Source: Verrucomicrobiaceae bacterium | GTDB taxonomy: Bacteria > Verrucomicrobiota > Verrucomicrobiia > Verrucomicrobiales > Verrucomicrobiaceae | Assembly (NCBI GenBank): GCA_027486585.1 | Contig: JAIXOU010000133.1 | Span: forward strand, 62,001 to 126,000 | Length of the DNA: 64,000 bases | Direction: 5' to 3' | In this document: piece by piece, positions 1 to 8,364 of the stretch | Position numbering within the stretch: the stretch's first letter is position 1 | Layout: each line of letters opens with the position of its first letter | Notes under the pieces: model-generated | Told to the model about the DNA's origin: nothing | Seen by the model: only the letters and a program-made list of their open reading frames with translations | Databases searched by the model: none | Program-made: the position numbers and the translations under genes

Positions 1-1696
1 CCCGATGCGCCTGCGGATCGAAGGCGGACTCTGGGAAATCTTCCTGCCTGGCATCACGGAGCTGACCCATTATAAATTTGAAGTACTCGCGGCTGACGGT
101 GGCCTGCAACTCAAGAGTGATCCCATGGCCTTCTTTGGCCAACACGGCACGCAGACCGCCAGCCTCGTCTTTGATCTGAAACGCTACAGTTGGGGAGATC
201 AGGAGTGGATGCAAAAACGCGCCACGACCAATCTCTACCATACACCGATGAGTGTTTATGAGGTGCATCTTGGCTCCTGGAAACGCATCCCCGAGCAGGG
301 CAACCGCAGCAAGTCCTATCGCGAACTGGCGGACGATCTGATTCCTTATGTGAAGAGCATGAACTTCACTCACATTGAGCTGATGCCCGTTGCTGAGCAT
401 CCCTTTGATGGTTCTTGGGGCTATCAGGTTACGGGTTACTTTGCCCCTACCAGCCGATTTGGCAATCCAGACGAGTTCCGCGAGTTTGTGGATCGCTGTC
501 ATCAGGCAGGCATTGGCGTGCTGCTCGATTGGGTGCCGGGCCACTTCCCGAAAGATGCTTTTGGTTTGGCTAAGTTCGACGGCACTGCGCTCTATGAGCA
601 CGCGGACCCTCGTCAGGGCGAGCACCAAGACTGGGGCACGCTGATCTTTAATTATGGCCGCCCTGAGGTAAAAAACTTCCTCATCGCCAATGCGCTCTTC
701 TGGCTGGATCAATACCACATCGACGGCCTGCGAGTGGACGCCGTAGCGTCCATGCTCTACCTCGACTACTCCCGCAAGCCCTGGGCCTGGGTGCCTAACA
801 AATACGGTGGTCGGGAGAACCTCGAAGCCATCGACCTCATGCGGGATCTCAACCGCATTTGCTATGAAAAGCACCCCGGCACCACCATCATTGCCGAGGA
901 AAGCACGGCCTGGCCTGGCGTCTCCAAACCGACCGACATGGGCGGACTCGGCTTTGGCTTCAAATGGAACATGGGCTGGATGAATGACAGCCTCACTTAC
1001 ATCGAAGAGGATCCCATTCACCGGAAGTATCATCATGGAGATGCCACCTTCTCCATGCTCTATGCCTATGATGAAAATTTCGTCCTTGTACTCAGTCATG
1101 ACGAGGTCGTGCACGGCAAAGGCAGCATGATCCAGAAGATGCCCGGCGACCGCTGGCAGAAGTTTGCCAATCTGCGCATGTTTTATGCGTGGATGTGGGC
1201 ACACCCAGGCAAGAAGCTGCTCTTCATGGGCTGTGAATTTGCCCAGTGGCAGGAGTGGAGTCATGAGCGCAGCCTCGACTGGCATCTGTTCATGGGAGAG
1301 GAGCACGCAGCCATGCAAAAGCTCATCCGAGACCTCAACTGGCTCTACCAAACACGTCCCGCCATGCATGCTCTGGATCATGAATCCAGCGGCTTCCGCT
1401 GGCTGGATGCATCTGATGGCGAGAACAGCATCTTTGCCTTCATGCGCATGGCACCGGATGGAGATAAGGTGTACTGCATCATCAATGCCACCCCGGTGCC
1501 GCGCAAGGGCTACCGCGTCGGCGTGGCAGAGCCTGGCAGCTACCGCGAGCTGATCAATACCGACGCTCCAGGTTACGCGGGCAGCGGCATGATCAATCCT
1601 CTGCCAATGCCTGCCGGTCAGATCGAGTGGCAGGGACATCCGTGGAGCATCCTGATCGAGCTGCCACCGCTCGGTGCCGTTTGGCTCGGCAGATAG
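1..1696 (+). CDS. glgB: 1,4-alpha-glucan branching enzyme, 5'-truncated by the window edge
   Basis: Glycogen branching enzyme (GH13), which forms alpha-1,6 branches in cytoplasmic glycogen. The reading frame is open to the window edge: codon CCG at position 2 precedes the first ATG (5), and the protein begins inside the CBM48 beta-sandwich, so the true start lies upstream. Counting from that ATG, the GH13 motifs are complete: GLRVDAV with the nucleophile Asp245, IIAEES with the acid/base Glu298, and [10 protein letters not shown] with Asp366. The C-terminal all-beta domain is present and ends in a normal stop. recG starts 6 bp downstream, so the two are probably cotranscribed. About 560 residues are seen, against a usual 630-730. 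Confidence 0.95.
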   Translation, partial: PMRLRIEGGLWEIFLPGITELTHYKFEVLAADGGLQLKSDPMAFFGQHGTQTASLVFDLKRYSWGDQEWMQKRATTNLYHTPMSVYEVHLGSWKRIPEQGNRSKSYRELADDLIPYVKSMNFTHIELMPVAEHPFDGSWGYQVTGYFAPTSRFGNPDEFREFVDRCHQAGIGVLLDWVPGHFPKDAFGLAKFDGTALYEHADPRQGEHQDWGTLIFNYGRPEVKNFLIANALFWLDQYHIDGLRVDAVASMLYLDYSRKPWAWVPNKYGGRENLEAIDLMRDLNRICYEKHPGTTIIAEESTAWPGVSKPTDMGGLGFGFKWNMGWMNDSLTYIEEDPIHRKYHHGDATFSMLYAYDENFVLVLSHDEVVHGKGSMIQKMPGDRWQKFANLRMFYAWMWAHPGKKLLFMGCEFAQWQEWSHERSLDWHLFMGEEHAAMQKLIRDLNWLYQTRPAMHALDHESSGFRWLDASDGENSIFAFMRMAPDGDKVYCIINATPVPRKGYRVGVAEPGSYRELINTDAPGYAGSGMINPLPMPAGQIEWQGHPWSILIELPPLGAVWLGR

Positions 1697-1702
1697 GCCA
1701 CT

Positions 1703-3769
1703 ATGTCATTGGCCCTCGAATCTCCACTTAACACTGTGCCGGAGCTCACCTCCCGCATGGTCAAGACGCTGGAGAAAGAAGGCCTCACCAAAGTGGCCGA
1801 TGTCATCTCCTGGTTACCCTTTCGACATGAGGATCGCACTCGGGATGAGAACGCCTCCTTTCAGGTCAGTGACATTCCCGTCTGTCATCGCGTACTGGTG
1901 ACCAAGACCGGTAACAAATTTTTCGGTCGCCGAGGTTCAGGCATGTTTGAGGCCAGCGTCGAACCTTCAGGCGGAGCCGGCATGGGCCAGCTGCTCACCC
2001 TGCGCTGGTGGGGCATGGCCTTCATGAGTCGCGTCATTGCCGAAGGTCAAAAAATCATCGTCTATGGCAAGATCAAGGAGTTCAAAGGCAAGCTCTCCAT
2101 GGATCATCCCGAGTATGAAATTCTGGATGATGATGAAACCGCCACCATCCACAGCGGCCGCATCACACCGGTCTATCGTCTAAAGGCTGGCATCACGCAA
2201 AAAACCTTGCGTTCGGCCGCCTGGCACATCGTTCAGGCACTGGGAGATGACTTCACCCAAGATGTCTTGCCCAAGCCCAGTGAGCAAGGCGAGTTCTCAG
2301 GCTGGAATCGGGCGCGCGCGCTGAAAGCCGTTCATTTTGCTGAAAGCCTCGAGTCCCTAGAAAAAGCGCGCCGTTATCTCGCGCTTGAGGAGTTTTACGG
2401 CTATCAATTACGCGTCGTTCGGCGGCGGCGCGCCGTCTTGGAGTCTGGAGGCCATGCCCATGTAGCGGGCACTTTGGCTCGCGACTTTGAGTCCGCTCTT
2501 CCCTTTCAAATGACGGGCGCGCAAAAGCGTTCCTTGATTGAAATCCAACAAGACATGGCCAGCAATGCGCCAATGAATCGACTGCTGCATGGGGACGTTG
2601 GCAGTGGAAAAACCGTCGTCGCCTTTGCCGCCATGTTGGGTGCTGTCGAGTCGGGCAAACAAGCCGCCCTCATGGCACCGACACAGATTTTAGCTGACCA
2701 GCATTACCAAACCGCGCGAAAATGGCTGGAGCCCCTCGGACTCCGTGTGGCGCTGAGAACAGGATCGAGGAATGAAGAATCCGTAACACACGGCGCAGGA
2801 AATTGTGAAATCGTCATCGGCACGCACGCGCTGCTTCACGATGCGGAACTCGTGAAGAACCTCGGACTCGTCGTCATCGATGAGCAGCATAAATTCGGTG
2901 TCGCTCAGCGGGCCAAATTAATCCAGAAGGGCAACACGCCGGACGTGCTGGTCATGACCGCCACCCCGATCCCACGCACCTTGACCCTCACCATCTATGG
3001 CGATCTAGACGTCTCCACCATCGACGAGCGCCCGAAGGAGCGCGGCAAGATCATCACCAAAGTTCGCCCTGCCAGCAAACAAGCTGATGCAGCCAAATTC
3101 CTACTGGAACAGCTTGAAGAAGGTCGCCAAGCCTACCTGGTCTATCCGCTAATTGAAGAATCTGAAAAGCTGGATGTCACCGCCGCTAAAAAAGGCCATG
3201 AGCAATGGTGCAAACTGCTACCAAATTTCAGTGTCGGCTTGCTTCATGGCAAGCTCGATGCGGAAGAAAAAGACCAAGTCATGCGCGACTTCCGCGCTGG
3301 CAAACATGAGGTGCTCGTCTCCACCACGGTCATCGAAGTCGGCGTGGACGTGCCGAATGCCAGCGTCATGTACATCCACCATGCCGAGCGCTACGGTCTA
3401 GCCCAGTTGCATCAGCTTCGTGGCCGCATTGGTCGTGGTGAACACACCTCTTACTGTGTGCTGTTTGTGGCCGATAAAGATGAAGAGGCCAAATCCCGCC
3501 TAGCCATCATGGAGGAGACCACCGACGGCTTCCGCATCTCTGAAGAAGACCTCAAACGTCGTGGCCCTGGCGATGTATTAGGCAAAGCCCAAAGTGGTCA
3601 AGCTCCGCTGAAGTTTGCTGAACTCTTGGCGGATACGCGTCTGGTCAGACTCGCGCGGCAATTGGCAGAGAAGACACTGGATGAAGATCCTCTGTTAAAA
3701 GCCAAACGCTTTGCTGACATCCGCGCATTCATTTTTCAAGAGGACATTCCGCAGGCGATGATGCAGTAG
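1703..3769 (+). CDS. recG: ATP-dependent DNA helicase RecG
   Basis: RecG is the superfamily 2 helicase that remodels stalled replication forks and branch-migrates Holliday junctions. The 688-aa product has the family's usual length. The N-terminal wedge/OB part (residues about 50-170) is followed by the helicase core: Walker A GDVGSGKT with Lys302, Walker B IDEQH with Asp393, motif III TATPIPRTL, and motifs V/VI in TTVIEVGVDVPNA and QLRGRIGRG. The C-terminal GPGDVLGKAQSG matches the TRG-type wedge-coupling region. The start lies 6 bp after glgB. The last 41 bp overlap the 3' end of the opposite-strand membrane protein gene. Confidence 0.96.
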   Translation: MSLALESPLNTVPELTSRMVKTLEKEGLTKVADVISWLPFRHEDRTRDENASFQVSDIPVCHRVLVTKTGNKFFGRRGSGMFEASVEPSGGAGMGQLLTLRWWGMAFMSRVIAEGQKIIVYGKIKEFKGKLSMDHPEYEILDDDETATIHSGRITPVYRLKAGITQKTLRSAAWHIVQALGDDFTQDVLPKPSEQGEFSGWNRARALKAVHFAESLESLEKARRYLALEEFYGYQLRVVRRRRAVLESGGHAHVAGTLARDFESALPFQMTGAQKRSLIEIQQDMASNAPMNRLLHGDVGSGKTVVAFAAMLGAVESGKQAALMAPTQILADQHYQTARKWLEPLGLRVALRTGSRNEESVTHGAGNCEIVIGTHALLHDAELVKNLGLVVIDEQHKFGVAQRAKLIQKGNTPDVLVMTATPIPRTLTLTIYGDLDVSTIDERPKERGKIITKVRPASKQADAAKFLLEQLEEGRQAYLVYPLIEESEKLDVTAAKKGHEQWCKLLPNFSVGLLHGKLDAEEKDQVMRDFRAGKHEVLVSTTVIEVGVDVPNASVMYIHHAERYGLAQLHQLRGRIGRGEHTSYCVLFVADKDEEAKSRLAIMEETTDGFRISEEDLKRRGPGDVLGKAQSGQAPLKFAELLADTRLVRLARQLAEKTLDEDPLLKAKRFADIRAFIFQEDIPQAMMQ

Positions 3770-4232
3770 GCTTGAGAGGCTTGGTTGTAGAGTCGGAGAT
3801 CCCTCGGACGAAGTTCTGCGCGGACGCGAAACTTGGCACGCGAGACGCGCACGCTCCGGCCCAAGCACACACCCACCGTGTCATAAAATCCAAGCTGAGA
3901 CCGATCAACACACCAGCGAAGGCACCACCGATAGCACCATAAAGAAGGATCAACCAATCACTGGGATAGGCTGCCAAAGTTTCAGAAATCTGTTTTCCCA
4001 ACCACGCGCAAACGGCTCCTGCCGGAATGCCCACAAGGATGCCGCATTGCAGAAAAAAGACCCGCAAGCCAACCGCCGCACGTCCGCTGAACAAGCCTAG
4101 CAAGAAGGACGAAGAGACAACGCCAAGACTAAGTAGAATCGCTGCACAGACACAGCCCACGAGACCAATGGCTAGCCCCACACCAATCAGGATGAGAGCC
4201 ACAACGAGAAACACGAGTCCGAAGATGAACAT
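3729..4232 (-). CDS. small multi-pass membrane protein of unknown function
   Basis: Family not recognised. The 167-residue product is strongly hydrophobic with about four membrane segments (residues 2-24, 26-48, 58-82 and 88-117) and glycine-rich helix faces; a positively charged stretch separates segments 2 and 3. The last 35 or so residues are hydrophilic and are mostly encoded by one copy of a 55-bp hairpin repeat (3788-3842) and by sequence overlapping the end of recG. The natural C-terminus may therefore have been replaced. The hydrophobic pattern supports a real gene; the function cannot be assigned. Confidence 0.6.
   Translation of the reverse strand: MFIFGLVFLVVALILIGVGLAIGLVGCVCAAILLSLGVVSSSFLLGLFSGRAAVGLRVFFLQCGILVGIPAGAVCAWLGKQISETLAAYPSDWLILLYGAIGGAFAGVLIGLSLDFMTRWVCAWAGACASRVPSFASAQNFVRGISDSTTKPLKPTASSPAECPLEK
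3788..3842. repeat. 55-bp hairpin repeat, copy 1
   Basis: Matches 4294-4348 at 49 of 55 positions in the same orientation. Its core forms a 10-bp stem with two G-T type pairs around a CGGA loop. This copy lies inside the 3' coding end of the membrane protein gene. Confidence 0.8.
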
Positions 4233-4293
4233 GGGTCAAATGTGCTCACTTTCCCAGGGGGCGCAAGGATTGGGGTAGAACGTGACTTGTTTA

Positions 4294-4348
4294 TAGAATC
4301 GCAGATCCCTTGGACGAAGTTCCGCGCGGACGCGAAACTTAGCACACG
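4294..4348. repeat. 55-bp hairpin repeat, copy 2
   Basis: Second copy of the 3788-3842 repeat. The core at 4317-4340 is AAGTTCCGCG, loop CGGA, CGCGAAACTT: a 10-bp stem with one wobble pair. It lies in the gap just beyond the 3' end of the thymidine phosphorylase gene, so it could also act as its terminator, although no T-run follows. Confidence 0.8.
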
Positions 4349-4353
4349 TGCTG

Positions 4354-5586
4354 TCAGACGATCTGGATGCCTTGCCTGATCAGGAGGGATGCAGTCGCAG
4401 CGGCGGCTTCCGTTCGGGCGTGGATTCTCAGCAGCACCTGTCCTGCACTGACGTCCATACCCACTTTCATCATTCGATCCACACCCACCACGAAATCCAC
4501 CGGATCACTGGCTCTTGAACGACCTGCCCCAAGCTCCAGCACCGCTTGACCAATGCTGCGCGCATCCATGCCGGTGATTTTGCCACTGCGATCAGCTTTG
4601 AGTTCCTGAATCACAGGCGCGTAATGGACGCTTTCCATTCGTTCCAGAGCCGCCACATCCCCGCCCTGCGCCGCAACCATTTGCTGAAATTTCGTCCAGG
4701 CTGCACCGGAATGCAGCCTCTGCTTTAAAACCTCGCGCGGAGAGTTTGCAACGGCTGCACAAAGATCTAGCACAATGTCTTCCAGATCCGCAGGCCCCTG
4801 CCCCTTCAGGCAGCGCACCGCTTCAGCCACTTCTAGGGCATTGCCTGCGGCTTCGCCCGTCGGTTCACTCATGGGACTGAGTCTCACACTGGAGCGCACG
4901 CCCAGAGCGTTTCCTGTGCGCACCATGCTATCGGCCAGTTCCTGCGCAGCCGACTGCGTTTTCATAAAGGCACCCGTGCCATACTTCACATCCAGGACGA
5001 GTCGATCCAGGCCTTCGGCCAATTTCTTGCTCAGAATGCTGGCGGTAATCAGCGGGATACTCGGCACTGTGCCCGTGACATCTCTGAGCGCATACAATTT
5101 CTTATCCGCAGGGCAAATGTCCGCAGTCTGGCCAATCATGGCGCAACCCACCGCTTCGATCACTCGATAGATTTCAGCCTCACTCAACTGCGTGCGGAAG
5201 CCGGGAATGGACTCCAGTTTATCCAGCGTGCCTCCAGTGATACCGAGACCACGCCCAGAGATCATCGGCACCCAAAGTCCGTCACAGGCCAGCAGCGGAG
5301 CGATGATCAGGCTCGTCTTATCCCCAATGCCGCCCGTGCTATGCTTATCGACTCGCGGGGGAGATCCGGCTGGCCATTGCAGGCTGGAGCCACTGTGCAG
5401 CATGGCATGTGTTAGCGCGGCCGTTTCCTCCGTGGACATGCCTTTGAAATAGATCGCCATGGCCAGCGCACTCATCTGATAGTCCGGCATCTCCCCGCAG
5501 GTAAAGGCTGCGATCAGTGCATGAATGTCATCACTGGAGAGCGCGCCACCTTCGCGTTTACGTTCGATCAGACTGGGAATGTGCAT
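4354..5586 (-). CDS. deoA: thymidine / pyrimidine-nucleoside phosphorylase
   Basis: Phosphorolysis of thymidine (or other pyrimidine nucleosides) to free base and (deoxy)ribose-1-phosphate. The 410-aa product shows the family signature SGRGLGITGGTLDKLESIPG, a phosphate-binding KHSTGGIGDK loop, and the substrate-site segment DVKYGTGAFMKT. It is slightly shorter than the usual 430-440 residues because the C-terminal domain is compact. The deoxyribose-phosphate aldolase gene deoC lies 31 kb away rather than adjacent. A Pdp-type (uridine-accepting) specificity cannot be excluded from sequence alone. Confidence 0.92.
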   Translation of the reverse strand: MHIPSLIERKREGGALSSDDIHALIAAFTCGEMPDYQMSALAMAIYFKGMSTEETAALTHAMLHSGSSLQWPAGSPPRVDKHSTGGIGDKTSLIIAPLLACDGLWVPMISGRGLGITGGTLDKLESIPGFRTQLSEAEIYRVIEAVGCAMIGQTADICPADKKLYALRDVTGTVPSIPLITASILSKKLAEGLDRLVLDVKYGTGAFMKTQSAAQELADSMVRTGNALGVRSSVRLSPMSEPTGEAAGNALEVAEAVRCLKGQGPADLEDIVLDLCAAVANSPREVLKQRLHSGAAWTKFQQMVAAQGGDVAALERMESVHYAPVIQELKADRSGKITGMDARSIGQAVLELGAGRSRASDPVDFVVGVDRMMKVGMDVSAGQVLLRIHARTEAAAATASLLIRQGIQIV

Positions 5587-5629
5587 CCTCGAAGATGCCT
5601 AGAACCCTGCACTCAGTCCACCGGATTGA

Positions 5630-5998
5630 TCACGCTTTGGGTGAATGGGCAGTGCGGGCTGCAGCGGACTTTTTGGCCTCAGCGACAAACCCTTTGAGCG
5701 CTTCAATATCATTCCACTTTTTCTTCTCTCCACGGACTACGCGAAGAAGGATACAGATGGCCTGTAGATGTACTTTGATCGAATTCGGTGAGCAGCGAAC
5801 AAGGGGGCCGATTTCTTCGTGGCTTTTGCCTTTTGCAGCCCAGTATAAAACGCCTGCCCTTCGCGTGGTGAGTCGGAGTTCCTGCCGAATGAGGGCGATT
5901 TCTGCCGTATCTGATTCCAGAGGTCGAGCGACATTTCCATCGTTCGAGGAAAAATCAGAAGATACGCTGCTGGGGACGGGAGCTGAAGTGGTGGGCAT
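5630..5998 (-). CDS. LuxR-type HTH regulator without sensor domain
   Basis: A 122-aa protein made almost entirely of a GerE/LuxR helix-turn-helix (about residues 32-90): LTTRRAGVLYWAAKGKSHEE, then SIKVHLQAI in the recognition-helix region. No receiver, PAS or autoinducer domain is present. It resembles the proteins at 6099-6485 and 18650-19414, especially in the VLYW...GK.. EIG segment. It lies between the thymidine phosphorylase and the next LuxR gene, on the same strand as both, with about 100 bp to its LuxR neighbour. The ATG at 5998 has no clear ribosome site. Target genes are unknown. Confidence 0.75.
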   Translation of the reverse strand: MPTTSAPVPSSVSSDFSSNDGNVARPLESDTAEIALIRQELRLTTRRAGVLYWAAKGKSHEEIGPLVRCSPNSIKVHLQAICILLRVVRGEKKKWNDIEALKGFVAEAKKSAAARTAHSPKA

Positions 5999-6098
5999 AA
6001 GGGTTCATTAAGGGCAGAGTTTGGTCAAACTTCCCCAGTTATGCTTATACGAGGGGCGAGTGAAATAAAACAAAAAAGCCTAGGCTAACCCAGAATGA

Positions 6099-6485
6099 TC
6101 AGCCCTGCTCCTTGGCAAAAGCACGATGGGCAAAACCAGCGGCAGCCGTGCGGCTGTCCACATGAAGCCTAGCAAAGATGGACTTGGCGTGGGCTTTGAC
6201 AGTGAAAAAGCTGCATTCCAAAATAATGCCAATTTCTTCATTGGTCTTTCCTTCCGACATCCAATAGAGCACCTCCGCCTGACGTGGGGTGAGTTTCAGT
6301 TCATGCTTTAAAACAGCGATGGCTGCAGAGATCATTTCCTGGGTAGGATGGGGGGTGAGAGACAAGGGGTTAATCTGACTGGTAATCGTTTTTTCACAAT
6401 TGCCCGTTCGGGCGAGAGCGCTCTCTGAGCGTAGGCGAGTGAGTTTGTTACCCTGCTTTAGATTAGCAGTTGTGTGGGTTTTCAT
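6099..6485 (-). CDS. LuxR-type HTH regulator without sensor domain
   Basis: A 128-aa DNA-binding protein. The frame is open further upstream, to 6653, but the start is placed at ATG 6485 because AGGAGG lies 8 bp before it (+ strand 6495-6500), the clearest ribosome site in this part of the window. The C-terminal half is a LuxR/GerE domain: LTPRQAEVLYWMSEGKTNEE, then FFTVKAHAKSIFARLHV. The N-terminal 45 residues are basic and of low complexity. No sensor domain is visible. It is probably a transcription activator; the promoter should lie in the approximately 500 bp upstream that contain no gene. Confidence 0.8.
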   Translation of the reverse strand: MKTHTTANLKQGNKLTRLRSESALARTGNCEKTITSQINPLSLTPHPTQEMISAAIAVLKHELKLTPRQAEVLYWMSEGKTNEEIGIILECSFFTVKAHAKSIFARLHVDSRTAAAGFAHRAFAKEQG

Positions 6486-7033
6486 AATGGCGGTCCTCCT
6501 ATGAGAGTGCCGCAACGACCTTCGATTAACCCCGTCTTCACCGCTGATACGGCGAGATGAAAGGAACCCGGTGCGATTTTCGGCTAGCGATTGGCTGAAC
6601 CGAGGCACGAGAAGTGTGCCGCTATTTTGAGATGATACAAGGCTATTGATCACGCTTATCTTGTGGTCATTAAGGCCGAAAGGCCAGGGGTTCTTCCGTT
6701 TTGTGGGGCTTGTGTGAAGTGGAGAATTGAATTGGGGTCGTGGCCGTTTTTACAGGAAAGTAGCTTTGCCATCAGGCGAGTCAGACAGCGCAGGAGCATG
6801 GTGATGTAGCAATGAATAGGATGACGAGCGAGCGTGTAAGCCTTGGCTTGGGGCGGTCGCTTCTAGCATCGATTTAGCTTCGCTAGTTCATTTTAGAGTT
6901 CTCGTTTTATATTCAAGTTCAGTCGGGTTGCTTTGCAGGAGGTGACCACCGCTCAGTATTTCTTTTCATTAATGCAAAGTGTGCAGCAGACAATCTGTTG
7001 TCGACGAACTGGGCAGAATCATCGACGAACCGG
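6486..7033. other. intergenic stretch without supported gene
   Basis: About 550 bp between the regulator start and the PEP-CTERM remnant. I see no credible coding region on either strand, only a short GGCCGAAAGGCC dyad near 6675. It presumably carries the promoter of the 6485 regulator. Confidence 0.5.
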
Positions 7034-7267
7034 TCACGAAGCCGGCATTTGCCGATCCGCAGCCCCCTGAATGAGCGCCGATTCGTTTTGTAGTTCTTTC
7101 GATGCTCGACGCCGGCGCAGCAGCACACCCGCTGGGCCAAAGCCAAGAAGAAGCGCACGAGAAGGCTCGGGAACGACTGCGATGACACTAAATTCACCCG
7201 TGCTGTTGTTGAATCTGCCGGTCAGGCCGAGCGCCATGGAACCAAGAGAGGAGTTATCTTGTGAATC
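7034..7267 (-). pseudogene. remnant of a PEP-CTERM sorted exported protein (3' end)
   Basis: The minus-strand frame, open from the stop near 7268, ends with a recognisable PEP-CTERM sorting signal: VVPEPS, a hydrophobic stretch LLLGFGPAGVLL, then RRRR, preceded by a Gly/Asn/Ser-rich segment (GRFNNSTGEFSVIAVV). The bulk of the protein and the signal peptide are missing, because the upstream sequence belongs to the opposite-strand deacetylase region. The frame also runs about 27 residues past the usual end after RRRR. It is best read as a decayed 3' fragment. No exosortase is encoded in the window. Confidence 0.65.
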
Positions 7268-7388
7268 CTATGGCGTTGATTTTCCTTTATTCGTGGCGCG
7301 TCAGCGCTGCTTTTCTCCCGTTATCCACAAAATTCAGGCTTTCCTAAATGAATTGAGCCTGTACTCTGCGCGCGTGATTTCTCAACGC

Positions 7389-8264
7389 ATGTATCTCAGT
7401 CTCTGGTTCGGCATCCTCATGGGCAGCGCGGGCTGCTCCTCATCCCCTGATAAGCAACCGTCTGCTGCGGCTCTGGCCAATGCTCAGAAGGCCGCGCAGG
7501 TGCAAGATGCAGCGATGCAGAATAATCCACTGGCCAAACGGATGAATAACCCTTCCTCGATGCCGACGGTGCCGCCTGCAGGGGCTAAGGTGAGCTATTC
7601 CCAGGTAAACATCACCCAGCCCGTGGTGGCGATGACCTTTGACGATGGCCCACACCCGTCTCTGACGCCGAAGCTACTGGACATCCTCAAGGCTCGTAAC
7701 ATCAAGTGTACGTTTTTTGTTATTGGCAAAAATGCCCAGATGTATCCAAACATCATCCGCCGGATGATCGCTGAGGGCCATGAGGTGGCCAATCATACCT
7801 GGACGCATTGCAGCCTGACCAGCCGCTCTGATGCACAGATCCGCACCGAACTGCAACAAAGCGAAGATGCCCTAGTAGCTGCTGCGAATTACCGTCCGCA
7901 CCTGATCCGCCCACCTTACGGAGCCATCAATGCACGGGTAAAGCAGATGATGTTTTCCGAGTTTGGCTACAGCACGATCATGTGGTCAGTCGATCCGCAG
8001 GACTGGCGCCGCCCAGGCGTGTCAGTGGTGACTAGCCGTCTAGTTAATGGTGCCCGTCCAGGTGCCATCATGCTCGCTCATGACATCCATCCACCGACGA
8101 TCCAGGCGATGCCTTCGATGTTCGATCAACTGCTGGCCAAGGGCTACCAGTTTGTCACCGTCAGTCAGCTGCTGAACATGGAAAAAGCCAACATGCCTGT
8201 GGGTGTGGTGATCCGTCCGGCTGTCCCGATGAATGAGAAAGATCCGACACCGCTACCGCAGTGA
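7389..8264 (+). CDS. polysaccharide deacetylase (NodB domain) lipoprotein
   Basis: Carbohydrate esterase 4 enzyme, probably removing N-acetyl groups from peptidoglycan or an exopolysaccharide in the envelope. The frame is open from 7071, but ATG 7389 is chosen because it begins a lipoprotein-like signal (SLWFGILMGSAGC, Cys16). The 291-aa product has the CE4 motifs in order: TFDDGP (Asp85, Asp86), metal-binding HTWTH (His136, His140), RPPYG, and SVDPQDW, then LAHDIH with the late His. A Gln/Ala-rich linker joins lipid anchor and domain. A large hairpin follows directly. The sugar substrate cannot be told from the sequence. Confidence 0.9.
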   Translation: MYLSLWFGILMGSAGCSSSPDKQPSAAALANAQKAAQVQDAAMQNNPLAKRMNNPSSMPTVPPAGAKVSYSQVNITQPVVAMTFDDGPHPSLTPKLLDILKARNIKCTFFVIGKNAQMYPNIIRRMIAEGHEVANHTWTHCSLTSRSDAQIRTELQQSEDALVAAANYRPHLIRPPYGAINARVKQMMFSEFGYSTIMWSVDPQDWRRPGVSVVTSRLVNGARPGAIMLAHDIHPPTIQAMPSMFDQLLAKGYQFVTVSQLLNMEKANMPVGVVIRPAVPMNEKDPTPLPQ

Positions 8265-8270
8265 CTTTGA

Positions 8271-8344
8271 AAAGGATGAAGAGTGCAGGATGAAGGATGA
8301 TTTACCCATCCCTCAGTCATTTCATCCTTCACTCTTTATCCTTT
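8271..8344. terminator. large iterated-word hairpin after the deacetylase gene
   Basis: Arms 8271-8293 and 8322-8344 pair at 21 of 23 positions around a 28-nt loop. Both arms are built from repeats of AGGATGA-like words, continuing to 8357. It lies 7 bp after the deacetylase stop and 20 bp before the GTPase start. It may act as a terminator, but there is no T-run, and its make-up resembles the other short-word hairpins in the window. Confidence 0.6.
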
Positions 8345-8364
8345 ATCCTTGATCCTTTGTCTCA

